A DNA stretch of 64,000 bases from a bacterium (GCA_030430075.1 JAUIGN010000033.1:25706-89705), one strand, 5' to 3'; counted from the stretch's first letter, positions 25,558-35,109 are shown. Notes: a model not told the origin generated them from the letters alone. Numbers and translations: made by a program.

Positions 25558-26919
25558 CTACTGCCGTTCGATAAACGGCGCTTGCCTGGCGCGCGCGTAC
25601 CGGTCGCGCCATTGCTGCGTGCCGTCATCCGGAACCAGCCGCGTATCGACGCCCCGCTCGAAGTAGGGCGTCGTCCCGTTCTGGGCAGCGGTCAACACAA
25701 AGTTGACAGCCGTGTTGGCCAGGTACATCGTCCTGCCATCGGGCCATCGGGTTTCGATCAGGCGCGGCGGATCCGGCCGCGACCGCGGCTTATCGACCCG
25801 GAAGCGGGCAATCACGTCGCGATCCAGCTCGATTCCCAGACCCGGTCGGTCAGGCACTTCGGCGAACCCTTCGTCGACCCGGATGGGTCGGGTCAGTAAC
25901 GAGTGTTGATAGAGCTGATGACAATTGACGGCGGGCCAGACCGCGTTCTTCAAGACCCCGCCGAACTGAATCGACCAGGCCGCCGTGATCTCCGTACCCA
26001 CCAGTTGCAACCAGAACGACTTGTCGCTCAATTCCGCCAGGTTGCCGGCTTCGATCAATTCCGTCGCACCGTGGCCGACGACGAACCCGTCACACATGTC
26101 TTCGCGAACGGCGACCACGGGCCGAGGTGTTCCGTAATGCAGGGCCACCTTGCCCCGACACTCGCGGCGAATTGCCTGATTGCCGGCGATGTCCTGCTGC
26201 GGAATCGGCGTTTCCCAGATCAAGTGCTTGGGTGCCAGGGCTTCCAGTTCCTTGAGAATTGGAATGCCCCGTTCGGCATCAAGGAGCGTATCGTTGAAAT
26301 CCAGGGCAAACTGAAAATCATCGGGCATCGCCTTGCCGACTTCTTCGACCTGTTTCCAGACGTCGTACCAAGGGCGGCCCTTCGTCTTGTAGCCTCGATA
26401 CCCTTGCCGGTACGCCTCCTGGCATTCGGCCACCATGTCTTCCACGGACGTGTCGATGTTCCACCAACCGACCGGCGTCTTCTCATGATGCTTCGTTCCC
26501 AGCAGGGCATGGACCGGCACATCGGCCGCCTTGGCAACCGCGTCAAAGAGGGCCATCTGCAGACCGGCCCCCAGCCCATCGTCCCACATGATGGCCGCGG
26601 CGTTCCTCCCCAGTGCACCAGCAACGTCCTCGTCACTGGTCGCACCCCAGGTGTAATAGAGGAGCGTCTCCCCGACCCCGACGTGACCCGATTTAAGCGT
26701 GACTTCGGTCACTTCGGTCCATGCCCAATGGGGCAGCTCGCGTGCCATATTGCGGCCGGCCGTCTCGCGGTAGGGCAGCTTGACTGTCGTCCGGTCGACC
26801 TTCTCGATACGCAGCCATTTCTCAGCGGGGGCCGCATGCCCGACGCGCGACGAAAAACCGGGCAGCCCGACAACGGCCCCAATGGCCAGCCCGGATTCCA
26901 GTAGCTTGCGTCGTGACAT
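25558..26919 (-). CDS. Tat-exported enolase-superfamily (mandelate racemase/muconate lactonizing) protein
   Basis: 453 aa from ATG 26919: MSRRKLLESGLAIGAVVG is a Tat signal (SRRKLL). The N-terminal capping domain precedes the barrel, where GYKTKG gives the K-x-K acid/base motif (about residue 185), FALDFND supplies the first metal ligand, IWETPIP the second. Members of this superfamily abstract the proton alpha to a carboxylate to racemise or dehydrate acid sugars, or cycloisomerise muconate. The third metal ligand and the opposing base are not obvious (region DGFVVGHGATELIEAGN), so activity type is open. Export through Tat is unusual for the superfamily but seen in planctomycetes. Confidence 0.87.
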   Translation of the reverse strand: MSRRKLLESGLAIGAVVGLPGFSSRVGHAAPAEKWLRIEKVDRTTVKLPYRETAGRNMARELPHWAWTEVTEVTLKSGHVGVGETLLYYTWGATSDEDVAGALGRNAAAIMWDDGLGAGLQMALFDAVAKAADVPVHALLGTKHHEKTPVGWWNIDTSVEDMVAECQEAYRQGYRGYKTKGRPWYDVWKQVEEVGKAMPDDFQFALDFNDTLLDAERGIPILKELEALAPKHLIWETPIPQQDIAGNQAIRRECRGKVALHYGTPRPVVAVREDMCDGFVVGHGATELIEAGNLAELSDKSFWLQLVGTEITAAWSIQFGGVLKNAVWPAVNCHQLYQHSLLTRPIRVDEGFAEVPDRPGLGIELDRDVIARFRVDKPRSRPDPPRLIETRWPDGRTMYLANTAVNFVLTAAQNGTTPYFERGVDTRLVPDDGTQQWRDRYARARQAPFIERQ

Positions 26920-27223
26920 GGTCACAGGAGTTGTTCTTGACGGCGGCTGGGGGAGCACATGGAAAGGGGGCATGATGCGGTCTCGTTAGGTGGTGGGCTC
27001 GAGAATCACTACGGTATCGGGAGGGGCCGCCGTCGCGCGGCAATGGTGAACGGAATTCTCTTCCATCCGGTGTGTGATCATCATAGACTAATCGCTGACG
27101 CCCGTCGAAATGAACACTCCCCCTGTTGATGCGTCGCTTGGCTTCCCATCGACGTCATTCCCCACCTCAACGTTCGAGCGCACGATGTCCTTGGCCCCAG
27201 ATTGTTTTCGCGCCGCTGGTCGC
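26920..27223. other. Divergent intergenic region
   Basis: 304 bp between the enolase-superfamily gene (minus) and the DUF1549/1553 gene (plus). Possible alternative starts of the latter lie at 27110 and 27185. No repeat or hairpin stood out. Confidence 0.35.
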
Positions 27224-28897
27224 ATGTCCTTTCGAAAGCAAGTCCGTGTTTCCTCGGCGCTGCTGCTGATGCCCCTGGCGGGACTCCTGGCCGGGTCGAC
27301 GGCCGCCGCGGCACCGCCCCTCCATCAGCGCATCGACGAACTGGTGGCAGCCCAGGCCGGTGGCGCGTTGGGAGTGGCCAGCGACGACGCCGAATTCCTC
27401 CGCCGCGTCTATCTGGACTTTGCCGGCCGCATCCCCTCGGCCGCCGAAGCGCGTGCATTCCTGGCCGACTCCTCCGCCGACAAGCGGGCCCACCTGATCG
27501 ACCGACTGGCGGACTCTCCGGAGTACGTTCGGCACATGAGCGAGTTCCTCCACGTGATGCTGATGGAACGGCTGGGCGACGATCAGTCATGGCAGACGTT
27601 CCTGCAAACATCGCTGGCGGAAAACAAGCCCTGGGATCAATTCGTCCGTGAGATCCTGTATCCGGAAGTCGAGGACGAGGCGTTGCGGGGCGCCGCCTTC
27701 TTTATCACCAAGCGGTTGGAAAAATACGGTCAGAATCCGGTCGACATGCCGGGCCTGGTCCGCGATGTCGGCCGCATGTTTCTCGGCGTCGACGTGCAGT
27801 GCGCCGAGTGTCACGATCACCTTTTCGTAGATGATTACAAGCAACAGACCTACCAGGGCCTCTTCGCCTTCCTCGGACATACGTTCATCCGTCGCGATGT
27901 CAAGTTTCCCGCCGTCGGCGAAAACCTGTTGACGCAGAAGGTCGCCTTCAAGTCCGTATTCGTCATGGAAGACCTGGCCACTGGCCCCAAGTTGCTGGAC
28001 GGCGAAGAAGTCGAAATCCCGATGCTGCCCAAGGGCGAAGAGTACCTTGTCGCGCCCGACAAGAAGAAACGTTCTCCTGGCGTCCCCAAATTCAGTCCGC
28101 TTCGAGTGCTTTCCGAACAGTTACCCCGACGCGGCAACCGAGCGTTTGAGAAGAATATCGTGAATCGCCTGTGGTGGAAGTTGATGGGTCGCGGGTTGGT
28201 CGAGCCGTTGGACCTGCACCACAGTGACAACCCGCCAACCCACCCGCAACTGATGGCGTTGCTGGTCGACGAATTCGGCAACCACGCGTTTGACATGAAA
28301 TGGTTGCTGCGAGAATTGGCTCGCACCCAAACCTACCAGCGATCGAGCCGTCAGAGCGTATCGGCCGGCGACGCGGATCAGGACGGACCGGTTTCCGCCC
28401 AGAGTTACCGGCGGGGGCTCGAGCGGCCGCTCTCCGCCGAACAGTTGCTGGCCAGCGTGTGGCAGGCGACCGGGCCGGGAACCGCTGCTGCCGCGTCGAA
28501 CACGGATCCGCAGGCCGCCCCGGAGGAAGGCTCAACCGCGGCAACCCTGGACGAATTGAGAGACAAGTTCACCGCGGCCCTCAGCAACCCGCCCCGCGAA
28601 CCGGAAATCAGTATTAACCCGACCGTGAAAGCGGCTCTTTTCCTGATGAATGATGCCGCGGTCCTGCAGTTGCTGACGCCGCGCGACGGGAACCTGATCG
28701 CCCGCCTCGTGGAGATCGAGGCCGGCGAGCCGGCTGCTCACGAGTTGTACCTGAGTATCCTTTCGCGTCCGCCGACGGAAGACGAGCTGGCCGAAGTCGC
28801 CGGCTACCTGGCGGATCACCCAGAGCAGCGGCCGGAAGCCTGCGCCGATCTGGCCTGGGCCCTGCTGGCCTCCACAGAGTTTTGCGTCAACCACTGA
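27224..28897 (+). CDS. DUF1549/DUF1553 (PSCyt2/PSD1-type) protein
   Basis: 557 aa from ATG 27224, chosen because it starts a Sec signal (MSFRKQVRVSSALLLMPLAG, cleavage after AAAA); upstream in-frame ATGs at 27110 and 27185 add a non-signal tail. The DUF1549 part has RRVYLDFAGRIPSAAEARAF and the conserved VQCAECHDHLF, a CxxCH heme-type motif. The DUF1553 part has RAFEKNIVNRLWWKLMGRGLV and PTHPQLMALLVDEF, then a C-terminal helical region ending WALLASTEFCVNH. These planctomycete-specific exported proteins nearly always precede a DUF1501 gene, as here (19 bp downstream). Their biochemical role is unknown; the heme motif suggests redox. Confidence 0.93.
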   Translation: MSFRKQVRVSSALLLMPLAGLLAGSTAAAAPPLHQRIDELVAAQAGGALGVASDDAEFLRRVYLDFAGRIPSAAEARAFLADSSADKRAHLIDRLADSPEYVRHMSEFLHVMLMERLGDDQSWQTFLQTSLAENKPWDQFVREILYPEVEDEALRGAAFFITKRLEKYGQNPVDMPGLVRDVGRMFLGVDVQCAECHDHLFVDDYKQQTYQGLFAFLGHTFIRRDVKFPAVGENLLTQKVAFKSVFVMEDLATGPKLLDGEEVEIPMLPKGEEYLVAPDKKKRSPGVPKFSPLRVLSEQLPRRGNRAFEKNIVNRLWWKLMGRGLVEPLDLHHSDNPPTHPQLMALLVDEFGNHAFDMKWLLRELARTQTYQRSSRQSVSAGDADQDGPVSAQSYRRGLERPLSAEQLLASVWQATGPGTAAAASNTDPQAAPEEGSTAATLDELRDKFTAALSNPPREPEISINPTVKAALFLMNDAAVLQLLTPRDGNLIARLVEIEAGEPAAHELYLSILSRPPTEDELAEVAGYLADHPEQRPEACADLAWALLASTEFCVNH

Positions 28898-28916
28898 GTT
28901 CAAGAAAGAAGGTGCC

Positions 28917-30203
28917 ATGCCTGGCCCGCTCTGCAAACCATGGGAACATCAGTTGTCTCGCCGCCACTGGCTCGGCACCGTCGGGGCGGGTGCCGTCGGC
29001 GCCCTGGGGTGTGGCGGCCTGTTGCCTCCGGTCCTGGCCGACGAAGTTAATCAGAGCAAGCGGCAAGTCCTGTTCGTCTGGATCGACGGTGGGATGAGCC
29101 AGTTGGAGAGCTGGGACCCCAAGCCGAATACCCAGTTCGGTGGCCCGTTTCGCGCGATCGATACCAGCGTGCCCGGCATTCAGGTCAGCGAGTTACTGCC
29201 GCGCACCGCGCAACAGATGCACCACCTGGCGATCATTCGCAGCCTGTGCACGCAAGATAACTCGCATTCCGCCGGCGTCGGCCGGATCCAGCGGGGCGAT
29301 CCCAAAAACCGGGGCGTCACCTATCCCTATTTCGGCTCGGCCGTCGCCAAACTGATGGGTCCCGGCGCATCGAAACTGCCGCCGTACGTCTGGATCAAGC
29401 CGGGGAGCGGCGGCTTTAAACACCAGGATGCCGGGTTCCTGGGGCCGCGCTACGGTGCCCTGGCCTTTGGCGACGGCCAGCCTCCAGAGAATCTCGTCAG
29501 GCCGGCGTCGTTGTCGGCCGATCGAGCCCGTGATCGCAGCCTGTTGCGGCAGCGGGCCAACGAGCGCTACCTGCAAGGGCGGCCGTCCAGTGTGACCGAA
29601 GCAAACAGCTATGTCTTTGACGTCGCCCAGACGCTGATGGATCGCAAAGAACTTTTTGACGAATCAGCCTTCTCCCGCAAGGACGTCGAGCGATACGGAT
29701 CGCACGAATTCGGTCGTCACATGCTGTTGGGCCGCAAGATGCTCGAAGCAGGCGTCCGCTTCGTCAAAGTCAACTCGTATGGCTGGGATACGCATGGCGA
29801 CAATTTTAACGGGCATGCCAGCCTGATGCCGAAATTTGATCAGGCCTTTGCCGCTATCATCGAGGATCTCGCGGCCAGCGGCATGCTGGAGCAGGTCTTG
29901 GTGATCGCGATGAGCGAGTTCGGGCGGACACCACGAATCAACGGGCATATTGGTCGCGATCACTGGCCGGAAGCCTGGTCGCTGGCCATGGCCGGTTGCA
30001 ATGTGCGGCGCGGCGTCGTCGTCGGCGAAACCAACCCGCAAGGAACGTGGGTCGAATCTGAAGAGTACGACATCGGCCACATGTTTCACACCTGGTTCAA
30101 AGCCTTGGGGATCGATCCCCACCACACCGAATACGACAACGGGGGCCAGCCGCTGCCCATTGCCCATGACGATTGTGGTGTCATTGAAGAACTGTTGAGC
30201 TGA
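28917..30203 (+). CDS. DUF1501 protein (sulfatase-like fold, exported)
   Basis: 428 aa. The N terminus (SRRHWLGTVGAGAVGALGCGG) is a Tat-type signal. DUF1501 marks are LFVWIDGGMSQLESWDPKPN, the central YGWDTHGDNF and VIAMSEFGRTPRINGHIGRD followed by HWPEAW, which resemble the metal-binding blocks of the alkaline-phosphatase/sulfatase fold. AAGAAGG lies just before the ATG. It directly follows the DUF1549/1553 gene, the standard planctomycete pair, and is followed 95 bp later by a WD40 gene. Substrate and reaction are unknown. Confidence 0.93.
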   Translation: MPGPLCKPWEHQLSRRHWLGTVGAGAVGALGCGGLLPPVLADEVNQSKRQVLFVWIDGGMSQLESWDPKPNTQFGGPFRAIDTSVPGIQVSELLPRTAQQMHHLAIIRSLCTQDNSHSAGVGRIQRGDPKNRGVTYPYFGSAVAKLMGPGASKLPPYVWIKPGSGGFKHQDAGFLGPRYGALAFGDGQPPENLVRPASLSADRARDRSLLRQRANERYLQGRPSSVTEANSYVFDVAQTLMDRKELFDESAFSRKDVERYGSHEFGRHMLLGRKMLEAGVRFVKVNSYGWDTHGDNFNGHASLMPKFDQAFAAIIEDLAASGMLEQVLVIAMSEFGRTPRINGHIGRDHWPEAWSLAMAGCNVRRGVVVGETNPQGTWVESEEYDIGHMFHTWFKALGIDPHHTEYDNGGQPLPIAHDDCGVIEELLS

Positions 30204-30298
30204 ACCGGAGCGCGGCGCCCCGCCCCATCCCGTCCGCGGCGGCCACTTTCCTCCCACGAACCAACCTTCCAACTCTTTGTATACGGGCATTCAGGCCA

Positions 30299-31384
30299 AT
30301 GATTCGACAAGTTGATGCCGAAACGCTCAAAGCCCGCTTCGAACCCCACGAACTTCAGGTGATCGCCGCAGATCCCCAGATCGTTGGTGCCTATTTCAGT
30401 CCCTGCGGCACTCGGTTAGTAGCCGGTGGATTCGACGCACGGCTGCGACGCTGGTCCCTGGAAGCCGACGAAGCGGTCGAGTTGCCCGCGGTGGAAGGCC
30501 ACAACGGCTGGGTCCAGGCCATCGGATTCGATCCCAAAGGGACAGAACTCTTTTCCGGCGACTCGTGGGGGCAACTGCGTGCGTGGTCCTGGGACAAACA
30601 CCACGTAAGGCCAGCCTGGATACAACAGACGGCCCATGATGGCTGGCTGAGGGATTTGCACGTCTGCCCTCGCGGTGACATGGTGGCAACGTGTGGCCGG
30701 GATCAGGTGGTGCGGCTCTGGTCAACGACCGATGGCAGCCTCCAGCGCGAACTACGCGCTCATGAACATGATGTCTATTGCGTCCGTTTTCATCCGGACG
30801 GCCGGACGTTGGTTAGCGGCGACGATCGCGGGGTTGTCAAGCATTGGAATGCCTCGACCGGCGCCTGCCTGGGCGAATTCGATGCATCCGAACTGTACCT
30901 CCTGCATCGACTTCAAGACGTCGGCGGAGCCCGGGTTCTCAGGTTTGACGGCACCGGGGGGACGCTGGCCTGCGGCGGGACCACGCCCAAGAACGGGGGC
31001 ACCGTGCAAGGTGCGCCCACCATCCTGCTGTTCGACGTCGCGTCGCGTAACTTGCAAGAGAAGCTCTCACTGGGCGCTCCCAACCAATGCCTCGTCCACG
31101 ACATGCACTTGCACGACGAGGGCTTCGTGATGGCGGTTACCAGCGGGACCCCCGGTCAGGGCCAGTTGCTGTTCCAGCGGCCGGGCGACGAAGAACCGTT
31201 CGTCAAAACCACGAACATGCCTAACTGCCACAGCCTCAGCCTGCATCCCGACGGGTCCCGCCTGGCCGTCGTCGCAACGAATCGAGGCAGCAACGGCAAC
31301 GGACGGCGGCTGGACAAGGACGGTCGCTATCCCGGCAACACCTCGCCCATCCATCTCCTCCAACTCGGCCCCGCCGACGCCTGA
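30299..31384 (+). CDS. WD40-repeat protein
   Basis: 361 aa, no signal peptide. A beta-propeller with WD40-like blades: PCGTRLVAGGFDARLRRWSL, PKGTELFSGDSWGQLRAWSW, PRGDMVATCGRDQVVRLWST, PDGRTLVSGDDRGVVKHWNA, and a last blade PDGSRLAVVATNRG. WD40 proteins serve as binding platforms. It is the third gene after DUF1549/1553 and DUF1501 on the same strand, an arrangement common in planctomycetes where a WD40 domain is often fused to or adjacent to these families. Whether it is exported by another route is unclear, so its contact with the two exported partners is uncertain. Confidence 0.88.
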   Translation: MIRQVDAETLKARFEPHELQVIAADPQIVGAYFSPCGTRLVAGGFDARLRRWSLEADEAVELPAVEGHNGWVQAIGFDPKGTELFSGDSWGQLRAWSWDKHHVRPAWIQQTAHDGWLRDLHVCPRGDMVATCGRDQVVRLWSTTDGSLQRELRAHEHDVYCVRFHPDGRTLVSGDDRGVVKHWNASTGACLGEFDASELYLLHRLQDVGGARVLRFDGTGGTLACGGTTPKNGGTVQGAPTILLFDVASRNLQEKLSLGAPNQCLVHDMHLHDEGFVMAVTSGTPGQGQLLFQRPGDEEPFVKTTNMPNCHSLSLHPDGSRLAVVATNRGSNGNGRRLDKDGRYPGNTSPIHLLQLGPADA

Positions 31385-31476
31385 CCCCAGACGATTCATG
31401 AACGAATCGTCATGCAATCCGGTCGTTCTATCGAGATCGCATGTGGAGGACTTGCCCGCCGCGCCGTGCATACCCG

Positions 31477-31547
31477 CCGGAACGCGCCAGCGTCCGGTTG
31501 GCTCGACGACCAACGGAACCGGGGCGAACGCCCACCGGCTGATGAAT
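31477..31547 (+). repeat. Family A dispersed repeat
   Basis: 71-bp copy in the convergent gap between the WD40 gene and the next minus-strand gene. It reads CCGGAACGCGCCAGCGTCC on the left and GGGCGAACGCCCACCGGCT on the right, ending GATGAAT, close to the copy at 20298. Confidence 0.88.
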
Positions 31548-31611
31548 CGTTCGAGCGAACCTCGCGTAGGCAAGTCATGTTGGCAAGTCGCAACCCTACA
31601 AGTCGACCAGG

Positions 31612-32028
31612 TTATCCTCTCTCAGTGGGCTGCCCGTTGCCCTGGTGGCGTTTGAGCTGTTCGAGTTCCGCCTCCAGGGCAGCACGCTCGTCACGCTGAT
31701 CCTGGAGCAAGCGGCCGAAGTGCGCGCGGGTCGCGATCAGGTCGATCGCCGCCAGGACCGCCATCCAACCGGCGATCAGCAGCACCACCAGCCAGTAGAT
31801 GGCTGCGGACTTGGGGTCTGGGACCCAGACACTCAGGACGATCGCCAGCCCGACCACGGCAATCAGAATCGCGGCGTGCTTTCGCCGCCGATGCTGCCGT
31901 GTTTGAAATTTCTTGGCCGTATCGTCGAGTCGGTCCGGCTGCCGGGCCAGCCAGGCGGCCCGGTTTCGCACGAACAGCATCACGGCGAGCACCATCAGCG
32001 CGAGGCCAAAGAGAATCGTGATCCACAT
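31612..32028 (-). CDS. Small membrane protein with a C-terminal coiled coil
   Basis: 138 aa. Three TM helices (about residues 3-20, 53-70 and 75-95) separated by a very basic loop (RQHRRRKH), then a charged coiled-coil stretch (LLQDQRDERAALEAELEQLK) at the C terminus. No family recognised. It is convergent with the WD40 gene across a family A repeat. Coding support comes from the membrane topology and codon pattern. Confidence 0.7.
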   Translation of the reverse strand: MWITILFGLALMVLAVMLFVRNRAAWLARQPDRLDDTAKKFQTRQHRRRKHAAILIAVVGLAIVLSVWVPDPKSAAIYWLVVLLIAGWMAVLAAIDLIATRAHFGRLLQDQRDERAALEAELEQLKRHQGNGQPTERG

Positions 32029-32308
32029 GGACAGTCGATTGGTTCGCGGTCGAACAAGAAGAGATGATACGCGGCGTCCCGGTACGATCGGGCGCCACCA
32101 GGCAGTATTCTAACGAGACTGAGGCGCGGACCGATAGCAAGTGAACGCTGGCGAATAACAGATCCGCTTTCGTCGGTCGCCAAAACCTGGCTCAACGTGA
32201 ACCACGTTGGCCCCCCAAGCCAACTCGCCAGTGCAGGCCCTGAAATGCATGGGCCTGGAGGTTTCGTTTCGACTGGCGTGGAAGGCCGAAACAGGCGACA
32301 ATGGAGGC

Positions 32309-33460
32309 ATGAATGGACCGATGCAATTCTGTTTGTCGCGTTCCGTCCTTGCGGTGCTTTGCCTGGCCTGGGCCGGAATCGTGATTCCCACCGGACGCGC
32401 GCAGCCGCCTGATCGACCTGCTGCACCATCCATGGCAGAGATCAAGCAGTGGGTCGAGGACTTGGGGGCGGATGAGTTCTACTTGCGTGATGCCGCGTCG
32501 CGAAAGCTGATTGGGGCCGGCGCCGCTGCCATCGAACTCGTCGGCGAATCACTCGTTGGCCGCGGCCTCGAGGTGTCCGCGCGCGCCACCGCCATTCTCC
32601 AGCAGTTGGCCGTTTCAGGAGATGTCGAAGCGGAGCAAGCGGCGCGTGCCGCTTTGGAAAAGGTGGCCACGCTCCGTGTCACAGCCGCTGCCCGCCGCGC
32701 CCAGGAGGCACTCGACAAGCTGGACACACTCCGCCAGCAACGGGCGCTCGACGTCCTCCAACGTTTGGGCGCACATCTCAATCGGCAGCACGAAGAAGCC
32801 GGTTTGCCGCTCGGCGAGATCATCGAATTGCGGATCGGCAACGGGTGGCGCGGCACCGATGAAGATCTTCGCCGGCTGCGTTGGTTGATTGACGTCAACC
32901 AGGTTACCTTTGACGGTAAGCGGGTCAATCCGGCGTGGATCGAGCATATCGTCCAAATGCCAAACCTTTCGATCCTCAAAATCAAACGCGTGAAGATCAA
33001 CGACGCCACGTTGACTCACTTTGCCCATCTCGCAAATCTCCAGTACGTCAAGCTTCTCTACGTGCCGGTGACCAATGCCGGTCTCGCACATATTCAGAAG
33101 TGCAAACGCCTGGAAAAAGTGATGCTGTACGGCACCCAGGTAACCGAGCCCGGGGCAGACGAGCTGCGCAAGGCAATTGTCGCGGAGGTCGACCGCCGCG
33201 ACGGCGCGTTCCTGGGGATTTCGCCGAGCCATCTTGGTCCGGACTGGTTTATTCGCTCGGTCACAGCAGGCAGCGCCGCCGAAAATGCCCAGATCCGAGC
33301 GGGTGACATGATTGTGAGCTTCGATGACCAGCAGGTCGCCGACTTCAATCAACTGACGGCCTTGATCGCCAAGCATCCGCCCGGCAGTACGGTGCCCATT
33401 GGAATTCGCCGCGGAAACACCGTCATGGAGAAACGAATTACGCTGGGCGAATGGGATTGA
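32309..33460 (+). CDS. Exported leucine-rich-repeat protein with a C-terminal PDZ domain
   Basis: 383 aa from ATG 32309, preceded by ATGGAGGC (good GGAGG). A Sec signal (SVLAVLCLAWAGIVIPTGRA) is followed by a helical, HEAT-like region (residues about 35-140: LRDAASRKLIGAGAAAIELV). LRRs follow (LSILKIKRVKINDATLTHF, LQYVKLLYVPVTNAGLAHI, LEKVMLYGTQVTEPGADEL). The last 100 residues are a PDZ domain (VTAGSAAENAQIRAGDMIVS, then GIRRGNTVMEKRITL). No protease domain is attached, so it is likely an adaptor in the periplasm. The 280 bp upstream of it hold no supported gene. Confidence 0.85.
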   Translation: MNGPMQFCLSRSVLAVLCLAWAGIVIPTGRAQPPDRPAAPSMAEIKQWVEDLGADEFYLRDAASRKLIGAGAAAIELVGESLVGRGLEVSARATAILQQLAVSGDVEAEQAARAALEKVATLRVTAAARRAQEALDKLDTLRQQRALDVLQRLGAHLNRQHEEAGLPLGEIIELRIGNGWRGTDEDLRRLRWLIDVNQVTFDGKRVNPAWIEHIVQMPNLSILKIKRVKINDATLTHFAHLANLQYVKLLYVPVTNAGLAHIQKCKRLEKVMLYGTQVTEPGADELRKAIVAEVDRRDGAFLGISPSHLGPDWFIRSVTAGSAAENAQIRAGDMIVSFDDQQVADFNQLTALIAKHPPGSTVPIGIRRGNTVMEKRITLGEWD

Positions 33461-33574
33461 CGTTTGACGCCTCTGCCTGCGCCAGGGCGGGCAATCGGCC
33501 GCTCGACGAACAGGGGCGCGCACGGAGATGGCTTTTGCGCAACTTGAAATGGCGCCGGGCGCAAATCGGAGTTG

Positions 33575-33623
33575 GGAGACCTGCGGTCGACCGTTTCGGC
33601 GGGGTCGGAGACCCGCGCCGAGC
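33575..33623 (+). repeat. Family B dispersed repeat
   Basis: 49 bp beginning GGAGACCTGCGGTCGACCG and ending GACCCGCGCCGAGC, between the LRR-PDZ gene and the RNase gene. It matches the minus-strand copy at 23538 with only about five differences. Confidence 0.88.
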
Positions 33624-33680
33624 AGTTCGTCGGAGACGCGCGGCCGACGTAATTGGATCCGGCGAGGTTGAGACTTTCAC

Positions 33681-34307
33681 ATGATAAACCCGCATTCCGA
33701 CTTCGAATCGCCGAGACACGGTCGGCGCGGCTCCAAGGTCCGACAGGCTTCGGCCGTCTCGATCGGCGCCACGGTGTTACTCCTACTTGGATACCTGGTC
33801 GCCACCTGGCTGGGCCTACCGCTTGACGGCCTCCTGACGCCCGGGTCGGAAACACTGCAGCCGGTTGCGAGCCACCCTGTCACGGCGGACCTGAAAACGG
33901 ACAGCGAGCCGGCCAATGGCGAATCGAGCAAACATTCTGGGGAGTCGGCAGCGCCCGCAACGCCGTCGGCCGACGCGAACCGCGCTCCGCCTGCTGCGGC
34001 AACGTTTCTTGTCGACGATGTGACCGTGCGGAATCTTGACGGGAAGGTCGTCTACCGGGGCCCCGTCGATCTCACCGAGACGATGCAACGGATCGACGCT
34101 GGCCAACGGCTGGCGTTCCGCAATGATGGCTCAACCTTCCAGAACCGTGAACGGCGGCTGCCGATCAAGGAACGCGGCTACTACAAAGAGTATGTGCACC
34201 CCACACCGGAACTCGGCGGTCCGGGGCCGCAACGCGTAGTCACCGGGGCCGATGGAGAGGCGTATTACACGTTCGATCACTACACAACGTTCCAGAGAAT
34301 TCGCTGA
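33681..34307 (+). CDS. Membrane-anchored microbial ribonuclease (RNase Sa/barnase type)
   Basis: 208 aa. A basic N terminus and one TM helix (about residues 27-45, VSIGATVLLLLGYLVATWLG) are followed by a Ser/Ala/Pro-rich linker to about residue 110, then a guanyl-specific RNase domain. The last 50 residues contain RGYYKEYVHPTP (catalytic Glu), PQRVVTG (Arg) and the final TFDHYTTFQRIR (catalytic His), aligning with Glu54, Arg69 and His85 of RNase Sa and Glu73, Arg87 and His102 of barnase. All three catalytic residues are present. The domain would sit outside the inner membrane. A barstar-type inhibitor gene follows 27 bp later, as in known barnase/barstar pairs. Confidence 0.85.
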   Translation: MINPHSDFESPRHGRRGSKVRQASAVSIGATVLLLLGYLVATWLGLPLDGLLTPGSETLQPVASHPVTADLKTDSEPANGESSKHSGESAAPATPSADANRAPPAAATFLVDDVTVRNLDGKVVYRGPVDLTETMQRIDAGQRLAFRNDGSTFQNRERRLPIKERGYYKEYVHPTPELGGPGPQRVVTGADGEAYYTFDHYTTFQRIR

Positions 34308-34334
34308 CGGTCGCGATCGGTAAGTGTGACGAAC

Positions 34335-34811
34335 ATGACTCATTCAGGCGAATTCCAGTTTTGCGATGACATTGAGCAGATCGTTGCGGCGACCTCCGCT
34401 GCCGTTCTGGTTCCCAATGGGCTCGGCAGCAAACATCAGTTGATGCAGGCATTGGTCGAGGTGCTGTCCCTTCCGGAATATTTTGGGAACAACTGGGATG
34501 CTCTAGACGAATGCCTGCGTGATCGATTGCTGGGGGACGCCGCATCGAGTGACGCCACATCGAGTGACGACGGGCTCCAGCAGCAGGAAAAACAGTTCAC
34601 CGGCGACGCCGATCCACCGCCGTCGCTGTGCCTCGTTCATCACGATTTGCCGCTGGCAGACGACGAACCGGCCTGCCTCGATTACTTGACGCTCCTGGAG
34701 GATACCCTGCACTGGGCGGAGGAATCGGCTGCCGGCGAGTTTGCCGTCGTCTTCCCGGCCTCAACGGCAGGGCGTATCGAGGCGCTCATGCGGCAGACCG
34801 ATGACGGGTGA
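34335..34811 (+). CDS. Barstar-type ribonuclease inhibitor
   Basis: 158 aa from the ATG at 34335 (GTG at 34326 is an alternative; neither has a strong ribosome-binding site). The barstar core is visible: LVPNGLGSKHQLMQAL, then LSLPEYFGNNWDALDECLRD (barstar YYGENLDALWDCL). The Asp that blocks the RNase active site (barstar Asp35) is kept; the Asp39 equivalent is Glu. An Asp/Ser/Gln-rich insert of about 35 residues separates this from the C-terminal half (SLCLVHHDLPLADDEPACLD, DTLHWAEESAAGEFAVVF). It lacks a signal, so it is cytoplasmic and would protect against RNase before export. Confidence 0.83.
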   Translation: MTHSGEFQFCDDIEQIVAATSAAVLVPNGLGSKHQLMQALVEVLSLPEYFGNNWDALDECLRDRLLGDAASSDATSSDDGLQQQEKQFTGDADPPPSLCLVHHDLPLADDEPACLDYLTLLEDTLHWAEESAAGEFAVVFPASTAGRIEALMRQTDDG

Positions 34812-34938
34812 CTCGCTTTTCGCGCACCCCGCAACACCTTGGTGGAAAACGACCCACGGGCGATTACAATGCACGACCGCAACGTCGGTCTGCCCAGCAC
34901 ACGGCTCAATCATCACCGGCCGGCCGTCAGCCCGGGTG

Positions 34939-35003
34939 ATTCATCAGCCGTTGGGCGTTCGCGGCCGTTCCGTTGATCACCGGACGCTAACGCGTGCCGT
35001 TCC
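34939..35003 (-). repeat. Family A dispersed repeat
   Basis: 65-bp copy, reverse orientation, between the barstar gene and the SGNH hydrolase gene. It reads ATTCATCAGCCGTTGGGCGT on the left, GTTCCGTTGATCACCGGACG in the middle and ends in GTTCC. Confidence 0.85.
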
Positions 35004-35109
35004 ATTTCTCCATGTTCCGTTCCATCAACCAGACCGTCGCTGATCAACGGTCGTTCACACACCTTGCCGGCCGTCGCCGGACGGCGATTTTCCATTCGGA
35101 GTCTCCCAG

